From Gammaproteobacteria bacterium (lineage in GTDB: Bacteria; Pseudomonadota; Gammaproteobacteria; Steroidobacterales; Steroidobacteraceae): 40,531 bases of DNA. Position 1 is the first letter of the stretch. Every line of letters starts with the position of its first letter. The DNA is taken from positions 1-40,531 of the forward strand of contig JAQGOG010000125.1 of assembly GCA_028293765.1 (NCBI GenBank), in the 5' to 3' direction. Below, in pieces: positions 8,901 through 15,743 of the stretch. The position numbers and the translations under genes are program-made. The notes below the pieces were generated by a model. That model made no database searches and was not told the origin of the DNA. It saw only the letters and a program-made list of their open reading frames with translations.

Positions 8901-11303
8901 TGGCGGTAAAGCGGGTATCGCCAGCAGGCCCAGCACGAACGCTGTCCAGACGGCGGCGGAATGCAGAGGCAGGCTCCATGCAACGGCCAGCGCGAGCACG
9001 CTGAACGGTGCTACGAGCGACCTGCGCAGATTGTCGAGCATTTTCCACAGCCCGAGCAGAGGAATGGCTTTGCGGCGCCGGTCGCCGCCCGTTACACCTC
9101 GGCCGAGCAGCCAGGGAAGTAGCTGCCAGTCTCCGCGAGCCCAGCGGTGGGATCGAATCGCCGCCACGTCGTAGCGGGAGGGATACTCCTCGACGACTTC
9201 GATATCCGAGACGAGGCCGGCTCGAGCGAAGATCCCCTCGAAGAGGTCGTGGCTCAGCAATGTACTTTCCGGAACGCGCCCCGCGAGCGCCGCCTCGAAT
9301 GCGTCTACGTCGTAGATGCCTTTGCCTACGTATGAGCCCTCGCCGGAAAGATCCTGGTACACATCGGACACAGCGGCCGCATACGGATCGATCCCGCTGG
9401 CACTCGAACAGAGGCGCTGAAACATCGAGCCCTCGCGGCCCATCGGCAACGAAAGCGCGACCCGCGGTTGCAACACCGCGTAGCCCTCCACGACCCGCCC
9501 GCTGTCGGCGTCGAAGCGCGGGCGGTTGAGTGGGTGTGCCATCTTTCCGATGAGGCGGCGTACGGTGTCTCTCGGCAGCCTCGTGTCGGCATCAAGCGTT
9601 ATGACGTAACGCACACCGGCAGGCACGGCTGGAGATTGGCCACCCGGTGCTACAAAACTCGTATCGGTCGCTCCGCGGAGCAGGCGATTCAACTCGTGCA
9701 GCTTGCCGCGCTTGCGCTCCCAGCCCATCCACTGGCCCTGGACTTCGTTCCAGAGGCGTCGCCGATGCAGCAGGAGGAATCGGTCGCCACCCGGTGCCGG
9801 ACCATAGAGACGGTTCAGACGAGCGACACCCTCAGCCGCAGCGTCGAACAGTTCAGCATCGCCGGTGGCCGTGGCAGTGGCGGCATCCGCCCAATCAGAC
9901 AGCAAGGCGAAGGAAATGTCGCCGTCGAGACTGGCGAGATGATGGATCTCGAGGCGCTCGAGATGCTCTGCGAGCGTTTCCTGTGACGTCAGCAGAGTCG
10001 GCACCACGACGAGCGTGCGCAGGTCTTCGGGTACGCCATCGCGCAGGGCGAGAGCTGGCAGGACCTTGGCGCCGAAGCGGCTCGTGACACTGAGGTTCAC
10101 CAGGGCCATGGCCGCGTCGACCGCTGGAGCCAGGCCGAGGATCGCGAGTAGTGCGAGGCGCCAGCCGCCGTCCGCTCCGGTCGACGCGAGCAACGGCCAC
10201 CCCAGGATGACGGCGGTAACGACAATGATGCAGACGATGTAGGCGCGGATCCGCGCCGACGCGCCGACTCGGCCAAGCCAGGCTCCCAGCGGGGCCCGAT
10301 AACCGACCCAGGACTCGAATACCCGCCGACCGCCCGCGATCAGGTGATAACCGGGATCGCACGCCCGCGATGTTTCTCCGTTGGCCGAAGCGGACACCAC
10401 GCGCTGCGCGATTTCGAGTTCCGTGTGCCTCGAGCCGCGCGAGAGCTCTTCGATCGTACGGCGATAGCGGTCGCGTGTGGCGAAGTCCATTTGCGCGAAC
10501 CCAGTACTGGAGCGCAACACCGAGTCGACGAGGCTCACGCTCTCAAAAAGTTCCGTCCAATCAACGTCGGAGATACCACGCATGCTCGTGATCACGTTGC
10601 GGATGGTCACGTTCGATGAGCCCTGCCGATGGTGCTCCTCGCGAACTATTGCGTCGGCCGTGGTCTCCTGCGTTGAAAGATGCCGTTCCAACCAGGCGAG
10701 GGCGGGTGTGACCGTGGGATCCTGGTCGCGCAGTCGTTGCAGCAACTGGACCGCGAAGGTCGGCGACAGCAGCACGCCGTCCCACTCCTCCAGCACCGCT
10801 GCCATCGGCTCAGCCGCCAGAACATTGACCCCAAGAAGCCTGTCGGCCAGGCCGTCGGCCTGCTGACGGGAAGCGCGCCCGCTCGCGATGCGCTCCGCGG
10901 CGCGACGCAGGTTTTCAACCAGGACGATGCGCAGAGTGATTGGGACAGCCCACAACTCGCCGATGGTCAACGGCTGCACGCGTTGATAGGCCGTCACGAA
11001 CCGGCGCAGGAGTTCTGGTTCGAAGCGACTGTCGGTATGGGCGATGAAGGCCCACGCCATGCCGAAGACGCGCGGATATCCGGTCAACGGGCCGTCGGCG
11101 AGCTTAGGCAACTGCCGATAGTATCCCGGCGGCAGATCGTCACGGATCTGCCGGATCTGCTCCTCGACGACGTGGTAGTTGTCTACCAGCCAGTCGGCCG
11201 CGGGAGTGATTGCGCGGCCTTCGCCGATCGCCTTGGCGATGGAGCGGTAGGAATTGAGAAGAACCCGGCTGTTGTCGCGCAAGCGTGCGGCCAGAGGCCG
11301 CAC
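2928..11303 (-). CDS. ndvB: cyclic beta-1,2-glucan synthase (NdvB/ChvB type)
   Basis: This is a giant multidomain membrane enzyme of about 2,790 residues, the usual size for cyclic beta-1,2-glucan synthases. These make the osmoregulated periplasmic glucan from UDP-glucose. The GT84 glycosyltransferase has a DADT metal-binding motif at 571-574, a downstream HDLFEG, and RWARGDWQ at 720-727 (the Q/RxxRW equivalent). Hydrophobic spans lie at about 350-400 and 765-930. The middle glycoamylase-like module (GH189-type cyclisation domain) runs from about 950, with RDFGWIGTLD at 1005 and HHQGM at 1433. The C-terminal GH94 phosphorylase part has repeated beta-sandwich segments at about 1515 and 2030, GAYGFRDQLQD at 2333, and the catalytic-acid motif GDWNDGMN at 2469-2476. 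Numbering is from the GTG at 11303, the first standard start. Homology-like sequence continues upstream to about 11492 (see findings), so the true start is probably further out. The gene is convergent with the Crp-like gene. Confidence 0.95.
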   Translation of the reverse strand: MRPLAARLRDNSRVLLNSYRSIAKAIGEGRAITPAADWLVDNYHVVEEQIRQIRDDLPPGYYRQLPKLADGPLTGYPRVFGMAWAFIAHTDSRFEPELLRRFVTAYQRVQPLTIGELWAVPITLRIVLVENLRRAAERIASGRASRQQADGLADRLLGVNVLAAEPMAAVLEEWDGVLLSPTFAVQLLQRLRDQDPTVTPALAWLERHLSTQETTADAIVREEHHRQGSSNVTIRNVITSMRGISDVDWTELFESVSLVDSVLRSSTGFAQMDFATRDRYRRTIEELSRGSRHTELEIAQRVVSASANGETSRACDPGYHLIAGGRRVFESWVGYRAPLGAWLGRVGASARIRAYIVCIIVVTAVILGWPLLASTGADGGWRLALLAILGLAPAVDAAMALVNLSVTSRFGAKVLPALALRDGVPEDLRTLVVVPTLLTSQETLAEHLERLEIHHLASLDGDISFALLSDWADAATATATGDAELFDAAAEGVARLNRLYGPAPGGDRFLLLHRRRLWNEVQGQWMGWERKRGKLHELNRLLRGATDTSFVAPGGQSPAVPAGVRYVITLDADTRLPRDTVRRLIGKMAHPLNRPRFDADSGRVVEGYAVLQPRVALSLPMGREGSMFQRLCSSASGIDPYAAAVSDVYQDLSGEGSYVGKGIYDVDAFEAALAGRVPESTLLSHDLFEGIFARAGLVSDIEVVEEYPSRYDVAAIRSHRWARGDWQLLPWLLGRGVTGGDRRRKAIPLLGLWKMLDNLRRSLVAPFSVLALAVAWSLPLHSAAVWTAFVLGLLAIPALPPVAAGILPRRSGISLRSHLRTLGMDVRLALAQITLLVVFLAYQGWLMCDAIARTLFRLFVSHRRLLEWVTAAQAHVSPRLDLLGFYRRMGGAVFIGLGVVALTYLSYTRAALALPFALLWITSPAVARWVSQSAKASTRLSLTDPDIRALRLTARRAWRYFDNFVTTADHNLPPDNFQEDPHPVVAHRTSPTNLGLYLLSIVAARDFGWIGTLDLVERLEATLAEMSRLERFRGHFYNWYDTQDLRPLEPKYVSSVDSGNLAAHLITLANTCSELTVRRALTPGSFSGIEDHLALMRESLFVLVDNGTPRTLTRTQLDDALNALAMLLREIPATSVELAAYMAALSPLASAAAGTAEALAGERADEASAEAAAWALATHKSIESHQRDIAMESECLAANIERRLGAIADTARAMAGAMRFDFLFDRDRKLLSIGYRVAEGSLDPSCYDLLASEARLASFVAIANGELPARHWFRLGRAVIPIHRGAALVSWSGSMFEYLMPSLVMRAPAGSLLEQTSRLIVWRQQDYGEELGVPWGISESAYNARDLEFTYQYSSFGVPGLGLKRGLGESIVIAPYATALAAMVDPGAAALNFARLADAGAEGRYGFYEALDYTPRRLPAGQSVAIVRAYMAHHQGMTIVALANTLLNGVMRARFHSEPRVQATELLLQERTPRDVAVAHVRAEEIVTGGKPYDLIPAISRTLHSPHDATPRTRVLSNGRYAVMLTGAGSGYSRWGDLAVTRWREDVTCDAWGSYVFLRDVDSGKVWSAGHQPTCIEADAYEVTFSEDHAQIIRRDGTLTTTLDVVVSAESDAEVRRISISNTGSKAREIELTSYTEIALAPPAADTAHPAFSKLFVQTEFIPAVGALLATRRRRSPTDPEVWAAHVAVVEGATTGELQFETDRARFLGRGRELRAAVAIYEDRVLSGSVGTVLDPIFSLRRRVRLAPGATARVAFWTVVASTRTEVLDLADKHHDSAAYDRAVTLAWTQAQVQLHHLAITLDEANLFQRLGGHVIYSDPTLRPSSDALCRLGSGQSALWAHGVSGDLPIVVVRIDDTDDLDIVRQLLRAFEYWRLKQLSVDLVILNERAPSYTQDLQIALETLIRTGLSRPGTAAAAARGGVFILRSDIISSDTRVMLLTAARAVLLSRRGNLAEQLERLEKNAPAAAPLTRGTSLVAPGPAGALPDIPLEYFNGLGGFAADGREYVTILREAECTPAPWINVVANPSFGFQVSAEGSGYTWARNSRDNQLTPWSNDPVSDRSGEALYLRDDDTGALWSPTALPIRHPNAAYVARHGQGYSRFEHTQLGIALELLQFVPLDAPIKVSRLTIRNLSSRTRRLTVTGYVEWVLGTSRSASAPFVATEIDAVTGAMFAHNLWTGSDSRVAFVDLGGLQTSWTGDRREFLGRNGAHERPAALTGLASLSGRVGAGLDPCGALQTSIELPPNSTIEVAWFLGEVATKAEAQSLVTRWRATDLDAGLRSVRQHWDEVLGAVVVKTPDRSFDIMLNGWLLYQTLACRVWARSAFYQASGAYGFRDQLQDVMSLVVARPTLAREHLLRAAGRQFVEGDVQHWWLPQTGRGVRTHVSDDRGWLCYCVAHYIEVTGDLAILEEVVPFLDGPALHKDDSDAFFQPTLADEKASLFEHCARALEQSLAVGAHGLPLMGTGDWNDGMNRVGAGGQGESIWLGWFLHTALSKFAPLAEARGETARAASWRSFATELLVSLERNGWDGEWYRRGYFDDGTPLGSAASHECRIDSIAQSWGVISGAADPDRARRSMAAVDENLVRREAGLCLLFTPPFDRAAVDPGYIKGYPPGIRENGGQYTHAATWSAIAFAMLGDTAKAHELFSMLNPINHARTRDDALLYKVEPYVVAADVYSVAPHVGRGGWTWYTGSAAWLYRAGLEWILGCRLQGAVLLLAPCVPREWPGFEVTLRYRGTLYAIVVENPRGAGGRISSLQLDGEVLSVEPAVIPLVDDGATHRVRAVLG

Positions 11304-11505
11304 GGCGACCGGAGTGGTCGTGATGCGCTGTGCTGCGGCGAGGCTCTCAGCGTGCTGCTCGAGGCGCTCGGCGCTGAACAGCTCCGCCCGGATCAGCTCC
11401 GTTGATTCCCATGCTGCGTCGGTGCGTGAACCCCTGAGGAGGCGTACAAGCGAGGGCTTCAGATTCTCAGATGCGGCGGTCAGGCGGCAACCTCAGGGCT
11501 GGAGA

Positions 11506-11578
11506 CTGTCTGGCCAATGGGCGCCGTGGCAAGGTGCCGATGGGGGGCGGCCGCAGTAGGCGAACATTGGCCAGACAG
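11506..11578. repeat. perfect 14-bp inverted repeat, 45-bp spacer, upstream of the glucan synthase
   Basis: The left arm CTGTCTGGCCAATG (11506-11519) and the right arm CATTGGCCAGACAG (11565-11578) are exact reverse complements. They sit between the small ORF stop (11583) and the open frame of the glucan synthase (stop codon bounding it at 11493-11495). The element could be a wide operator pair, an RNA hairpin in the synthase leader, or the end of the small gene's transcript. There is no T-run typical of an intrinsic terminator. Confidence 0.6.
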
Positions 11579-11582
11579 GCTC

Positions 11583-11738
11583 CTAGGAGCCGACGCGCAG
11601 GCGCACCGCCTTCGTTTTCCCAAACTTCCAGTCGTGGGGGCTCGCCGTTGCGGGAACTCCGTCGCCCGTCTTTCCCAAAAGCTGCTTCAGCCTGTCCAGG
11701 AAGCGCTTCCACCCGCTTTCCGTAGATTCGTTGCTCAT
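11583..11738 (-). CDS. uncharacterised 51-aa basic small protein
   Basis: An ATG at 11738 opens a 51-codon frame ending in TAG at 11583-11585. GAGGAG lies about seven bases before the ATG, one of the better ribosome-binding sites in the window. The product begins MSNESTESGWKRFLDRL, continues through KQLLGKTGDG and ends KAVRLRVGS. It has an amphipathic-looking helix at about residues 8-22 and a basic C-terminal end. I do not recognise the family. It is not a CsbD protein, although the K/L-rich helix recalls one superficially. The stop codon sits inside a 14-bp palindrome (11578-11591). The position directly upstream of, and codirectional with, the glucan synthase suggests possible co-transcription. 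Coding status is inferred from the start context, the codon pattern and the clean frame. Confidence 0.5.
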   Translation of the reverse strand: MSNESTESGWKRFLDRLKQLLGKTGDGVPATASPHDWKFGKTKAVRLRVGS

Positions 11739-11761
11739 CGTGATTCTCCTCGTCCATATGG

Positions 11762-11802
11762 GTTAGCGTACACCGATCCAATGGATCGGTCGGTTCGCTA
11801 AC
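11762..11802. promoter_or_regulatory. nested dyad upstream of the small ORF
   Basis: An inner near-perfect palindrome has ACCGATCCA (11772-11780) and TGGATCGGT (11782-11790) around one base. It lies inside an outer pair, GTTAGCG (11762-11768) and CGCTAAC (11796-11802). It is placed 24 bp upstream of the small ORF start on the minus strand and after the end of the transglutaminase pair. A 19-bp palindrome of this form fits a dimeric regulator site. A terminator is less likely because there is no T-tract. Confidence 0.45.
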
Positions 11803-11871
11803 GCACGCATGGGTCGTCGACGCTCAATACGAGCGCGACGTCAAAGGGGGGCGAGGGACGTCGAGGCCGGG

Positions 11872-12258
11872 CTACTGCTGCACGAAGTGCATGACAGAAG
11901 GTGCTGCAATCCAATGGGATAGCCGATAGTGATACAAGGCGCCGTCTCCTTCCGGACGCTGCGTAGTATGCGTCAGGTAGGGAATGCCCATGCATTCACG
12001 CCACGTGCCATCCCCCGCGATGTCGTAACAAGCGCGGACTTCGCGGTTGGGTTGCACTTGGATGTCGGTTATGAATTCCATCGTGACTCGCGCGCCTGTC
12101 GAAGCGTGGTGTGCGAGCGTCCGATCGTGCGGCTCCGCAGCGTCGAGTCCGTTACTCATGAAGCGCGGAAGCTCGTCAGGCATCACGGTGATGCTCGTGA
12201 ACCGGTCGGCAAGAAGGGCCAGATCTCCCATCCGCACCGAATTGCACAGGGCGCTCAT
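11872..12258 (-). CDS. hypothetical protein translationally coupled to the transglutaminase
   Basis: This is a 128-aa protein whose ATG (12258-12256) overlaps the TGA of the transglutaminase (12257-12255) as ATGA, so translation is probably coupled. I do not recognise the family. The sequence has no signal peptide, no membrane span and no obvious catalytic motif. It has a mixed alpha/beta look, with a beta-rich middle (VTMEFITDIQVQP), a GDGTWREC motif and a WIAAPSVMHFVQQ end. A second in-frame ATG ten codons in would give a slightly shorter form. The tight coupling suggests that it works with, or on the same substrate as, the transglutaminase-like protein. Confidence 0.72.
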   Translation of the reverse strand: MSALCNSVRMGDLALLADRFTSITVMPDELPRFMSNGLDAAEPHDRTLAHHASTGARVTMEFITDIQVQPNREVRACYDIAGDGTWRECMGIPYLTHTTQRPEGDGALYHYRLSHWIAAPSVMHFVQQ

Positions 12259-13085
12259 GGGGCGGCCTTTTCTTTGTCGGGTGTGAGTTCGTCGGTCCAG
12301 ACCTTGAAACTTTCCAGTACGTTGGGACCGAATGTCATGCTGATTGGGACATCCGCCGCGTCCCGCCCGCGCGCTATCAGCACGCGCCCGATCCGGGGCT
12401 GCAGATTCCGTGGATCGAACGTATGCCACGCGCCGCCGAGGTAGACCTCCATCCAGCCCGCAAAATCCATCGGCAAGGGCACGGCTGGCACGCCGATATC
12501 CCCGAGATAACCCGTGCAGTAGCGTGCCGGGATGTTGAGGCACCGACAGAGCGTAATGGCGAGATGCGCGAAATCGCGGCAGACGCCACGCTTCTCGGTG
12601 AACGCTTCAAACGCCGTTCGGGAAGGGCGGGCGAATTCGTAGCCGAAAGTGATGTGCTGATGGACGAAGTTGCAGATTGCCTGCACGCGCTGCCAGCCGG
12701 TCGGGCCGTTGCCGAACATTTTCCAGGCAATGTCCGACAGGTTATCCGTATCGCAGTAGCGGCTGCCGACGAGATAGACGAGGGTCTCTTCCGGCAGAGT
12801 TTCCACTGCGTGTTGTAGAGCCCCCGGCACGACGGGATCGGGTTGACCGCTGTCGCTGATGATCGCATCGGCTGTGAAGCGAGTGCGCCCCGCGGGGGCT
12901 ATGACTCGAGTACACCAGTTGCCGAACCCGTCGCGATACATGGTCATCGGCACCCGGGGAACCGAATGCAGAAGGTCGGGGCGCTGCAGATCGGAGGAGC
13001 GTGAGTAATGCACGTTCAGGATGAGGATCATCGGCGTCGCTTGCGCGCACTGATAGACCAGGTCGTAGCCGATTCGTATTTTCAA
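12255..13085 (-). CDS. transglutaminase-like cysteine protease family protein
   Basis: This is a 276-aa protein with a bacterial transglutaminase N-terminal region (about 1-75) followed by a transglutaminase-core domain. The catalytic triad is visible: Cys169 in RGVCRDF, His221 in WHTFD and Asp224 in DPRN. Proteins of this type are usually cysteine peptidases or amidases, or of unknown substrate, and not protein cross-linkers. I place the start at the TTG at 13085, because homologs begin with a K-I-R-I-G-Y-D-type strand and the sequence upstream (to 13226) is Pro/His-rich and unlike the family. No strong ribosome-binding site decides it. There is no signal peptide, so a cytoplasmic location is inferred. 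It is followed by, and overlaps, the 128-aa gene. Confidence 0.85.
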   Translation of the reverse strand: MKIRIGYDLVYQCAQATPMILILNVHYSRSSDLQRPDLLHSVPRVPMTMYRDGFGNWCTRVIAPAGRTRFTADAIISDSGQPDPVVPGALQHAVETLPEETLVYLVGSRYCDTDNLSDIAWKMFGNGPTGWQRVQAICNFVHQHITFGYEFARPSRTAFEAFTEKRGVCRDFAHLAITLCRCLNIPARYCTGYLGDIGVPAVPLPMDFAGWMEVYLGGAWHTFDPRNLQPRIGRVLIARGRDAADVPISMTFGPNVLESFKVWTDELTPDKEKAAP

Positions 13086-13307
13086 GCTCGGTTCGGGGCG
13101 CGGTAACGGGTGTCGCGCATGCCTAGGATGGTATTGGTTAGCAAGAACTGCTCCGGGGTGAGGGTGCGGGTAGTTCGCGCCAGCCTCACTGTCCGCAGGC
13201 CGCGGGGTCGGTGCGGCTGCGTACACAAGGGCCTTTAATTGTGCTTGAAACGCGCTTCAGGGCGGCGGCGCGTATACCGCCCGGTCCAAGCTTGTGCGTT
13301 GGGAGCG

Positions 13308-15626
13308 CTATCTTGGGGATCGTGCCGCGTTGGTGGGCTCGCTCGCCAGAAAAACCAGCGAGCATTCCGCCCGCCTGAGCAGGTCCGCGGGCACTTCGCC
13401 GAAGAAGAGCTGGCTCCCGGGCCGGGGGCTGACGCCCATCACCAGCAGATCGTAACCACCATCCTGCGCCTCGCGGAGGATGGTGTTCTCGGCTGTACCG
13501 CGATTGCGGACGTGGCCGGTCACCTCTACTCCATAGGCCTTGCCGAGCTCGACGATGTCGCGAATGGTCGCGTCCGCGGTGCTGTCCGGGGCCAGCGCTG
13601 CCCCCACTCGCGTTCGCCACTGCGGCCGTGCCTGGGAAGAGCGGCCAGCGACATGTAACGCAGTAACGCGGCCGTGTGATCCCTGCGCGAAGGCTATTGC
13701 GAGCTCTGCGCCCTGGCGCGAGACGGGAGTGCCTGTAACGGGTACCAGAATGTTGAGAGGTCCCTCGTTCTTCCCACCGCGGTGCTCACCGCGGGCTATC
13801 GTAATGGCGACGGGTCCCCCGAAACTGGTCGCGCTGCGAGTGATCTGCTCATGGAAGGTGCTTCCCTCGGAGGCGGGTTCGCGGCCGATGAACAGCAGGC
13901 TGTAGCCTTTCCTGGCTTCCTCCAGGATCGCCGTTTCGGTCGAGTTCGGTTCTTCCACGCGCAGGGTGATGTCGACATTGTGTTCGGCCGAGTGAACTTC
14001 GCCCTTAGCGTCCGCTGCCACGCCGCCCGATTCCGCCGCCTCCGTCAGAACGGTAGCCGTGCGCTCCGCCTGGCTTTCCGCGCCGGGCAGCGCTGCGTCG
14101 GTCGGATAGTCCACGTGGAGGGCGGTCGTGGGAATCTGCCGCACTCCCGCGAGCAACCCAACGAGGCGCGAAGCGAGTTGCCCGCTGTAGCTGGAATCCA
14201 CTAAAAGCAGCAGCCGCTCGAGGTTCGATACGAAACCCCGCGCCTCCATGTCTTCGCGCTCGAGCCGCTCCTTTTCCTCCGGCCGCACCGGTAATCGTCC
14301 GAACGACCAGCGCAGCATCGGTGGCGCCACCATCGTGGTCACCACCGCCATCGTGACTATCGCCGTGAAGAGATCCTGACTGAGCGCCCCCATCGACAGT
14401 CCGATCGACGCAATGATGACTTCTGTCGACCCGCGCGCATTCATGCCGCAGCCAACGGCGAGAGATTCCGCGATCGTCAGTCCACCCACGCGTCCGCCCA
14501 GGACCGCGCCGGAGAATTTTCCGACGCTCGCGATGACGATCAACCCGATCGTCAGCAGAAACATTTCCGGGTTGGCCAGCGCCCTCAGGTTGGCGGACAG
14601 GCCAGCCATGCCGAAGAAAACCGGCATGAACAAGGCGACGATCAGGCCACGCAGCTGCGCGTCGATGTGCCGGGTGAGAATGGGCGACTGGCCGACGAGA
14701 ATTCCCGCAACGAACGCGCCGAGAACCGTGTGTACACCGATCGCATCGGTCGCCAGCGCCATCGACCCGGTCACGACGAGAATCATCGTGATCACGGGCA
14801 ACTCGCTCACGAACCGGTCGTTCGCCCAGCGAATGAGGCGGAAAACGATGTGCCGCCCGAGGGTGAAGCTGAGGACGAGAAAGAAGGCGGTGCCCAGCAC
14901 GCTGCGTGTGACGCTGGCGACATCGATGCCACCGTGAAGCGCGAGTCCAAACGTCACCGACATGATGATCCAGCCGATCGTGTCATCGATGATGGCCGAG
15001 GCCACGATGACCTGACCGACGGTACGGCGGAGAAATCCCAACTCTCGCACCAGCAGCGCAACGATCTTTACGGACGAGATCGAGAGGGCGGTGCCGAGAA
15101 ACAATGCCGTGATGAACCGTTTGTTGGGATCCGGGAGTAGCGCCGCAGGCAGCAGCTCGCCGAGGGTCAGGCCACAGGCGAACGGGATGACGATGCCCGC
15201 GATCGAGACGCTGAACGCCGTCCGGCGTGAACGCCTGATCACCGAGAGATCGGTTTCCATGCCGGTCAACAACAGCAGCAGCAGGATGCCGAGCTCCGAG
15301 ACCGCATTGAGCATCGCCTTCTGCTCCGGGGCGGCCGGGAAAAGCGCGTGCTGCAGGTTTGGCAGGAGCGCGCCAAACACGGAAGGTCCGAGCAGCATGC
15401 CGGCAATGAGCTGACCCATGATGGCCGCCTGCCCAATGCGTTGCATGAGCTCGCCAAGGAGTCGCCCGCAGACGATCAGGGCGACGATTTGACCCAGGAA
15501 GATGGCAGTCGAGGGACCATGTGCCGCTCCGGCTTCCGCGGCGAACAGCGCGGTGGGTAACAGGCAGGCGGTGAGCACAGCGGGCATCGCGAGAAGTGCC
15601 CGGACGACATGCTTGGATGTGGTCAT
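13308..15626 (-). CDS. CPA2-type cation:proton antiporter with C-terminal universal stress (Usp) domains
   Basis: This is a 772-aa inner-membrane protein. An N-terminal hydrophobic segment (about 8-30, ending in LFAAEAG) looks like a signal or extra helix. The Na+/H+ exchanger domain (about 40-440) has roughly a dozen helices and an Asp-Asp pair in AIIDDTIG (214-215), the ion-binding motif of electrogenic antiporters. The soluble C-terminal half carries two Usp-like domains. The last has NILVPVTGT and a LLVMGVSPRPGSQ nucleotide-loop-like stretch. Such fusions are thought to let nucleotide or stress state gate transport, but the transported ion cannot be read from the sequence. The gene starts at the ATG at 15626, which has a weak ribosome-binding site. 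It is divergent from the CheB-CheR hybrid kinase, and the two may share a control region at 15627-15743. Confidence 0.88.
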   Translation of the reverse strand: MTTSKHVVRALLAMPAVLTACLLPTALFAAEAGAAHGPSTAIFLGQIVALIVCGRLLGELMQRIGQAAIMGQLIAGMLLGPSVFGALLPNLQHALFPAAPEQKAMLNAVSELGILLLLLLTGMETDLSVIRRSRRTAFSVSIAGIVIPFACGLTLGELLPAALLPDPNKRFITALFLGTALSISSVKIVALLVRELGFLRRTVGQVIVASAIIDDTIGWIIMSVTFGLALHGGIDVASVTRSVLGTAFFLVLSFTLGRHIVFRLIRWANDRFVSELPVITMILVVTGSMALATDAIGVHTVLGAFVAGILVGQSPILTRHIDAQLRGLIVALFMPVFFGMAGLSANLRALANPEMFLLTIGLIVIASVGKFSGAVLGGRVGGLTIAESLAVGCGMNARGSTEVIIASIGLSMGALSQDLFTAIVTMAVVTTMVAPPMLRWSFGRLPVRPEEKERLEREDMEARGFVSNLERLLLLVDSSYSGQLASRLVGLLAGVRQIPTTALHVDYPTDAALPGAESQAERTATVLTEAAESGGVAADAKGEVHSAEHNVDITLRVEEPNSTETAILEEARKGYSLLFIGREPASEGSTFHEQITRSATSFGGPVAITIARGEHRGGKNEGPLNILVPVTGTPVSRQGAELAIAFAQGSHGRVTALHVAGRSSQARPQWRTRVGAALAPDSTADATIRDIVELGKAYGVEVTGHVRNRGTAENTILREAQDGGYDLLVMGVSPRPGSQLFFGEVPADLLRRAECSLVFLASEPTNAARSPR

Positions 15627-15743
15627 TGGCCGGTATTATCGGGCAAGGATTCGAACGGGTGTACACTCAACGGCGACGCTCCAGTCGGGCCACTCCAGGG
15701 TGGCTCACGAAAGCTGGCAAAGCTGCCGGCGAGGCACTTTATA

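Noticed and set aside
11578..11591. GGCTCCTAGGAGCC palindrome at the end of the small ORF
   Set aside because: It is perfect but has no loop and overlaps the coding end. Chance cannot be excluded, so I do not call it a site.
11583..11738. Calling the 51-aa ORF a CsbD stress protein
   Set aside because: It shares only a Lys/Leu-rich helix. The CsbD repeat pattern is absent.
13260..13282. Hairpin GGGCGG / CCGCCC downstream of the antiporter gene as a terminator
   Set aside because: The stem is short, there is no T-run, and such GC stems are frequent by chance here.
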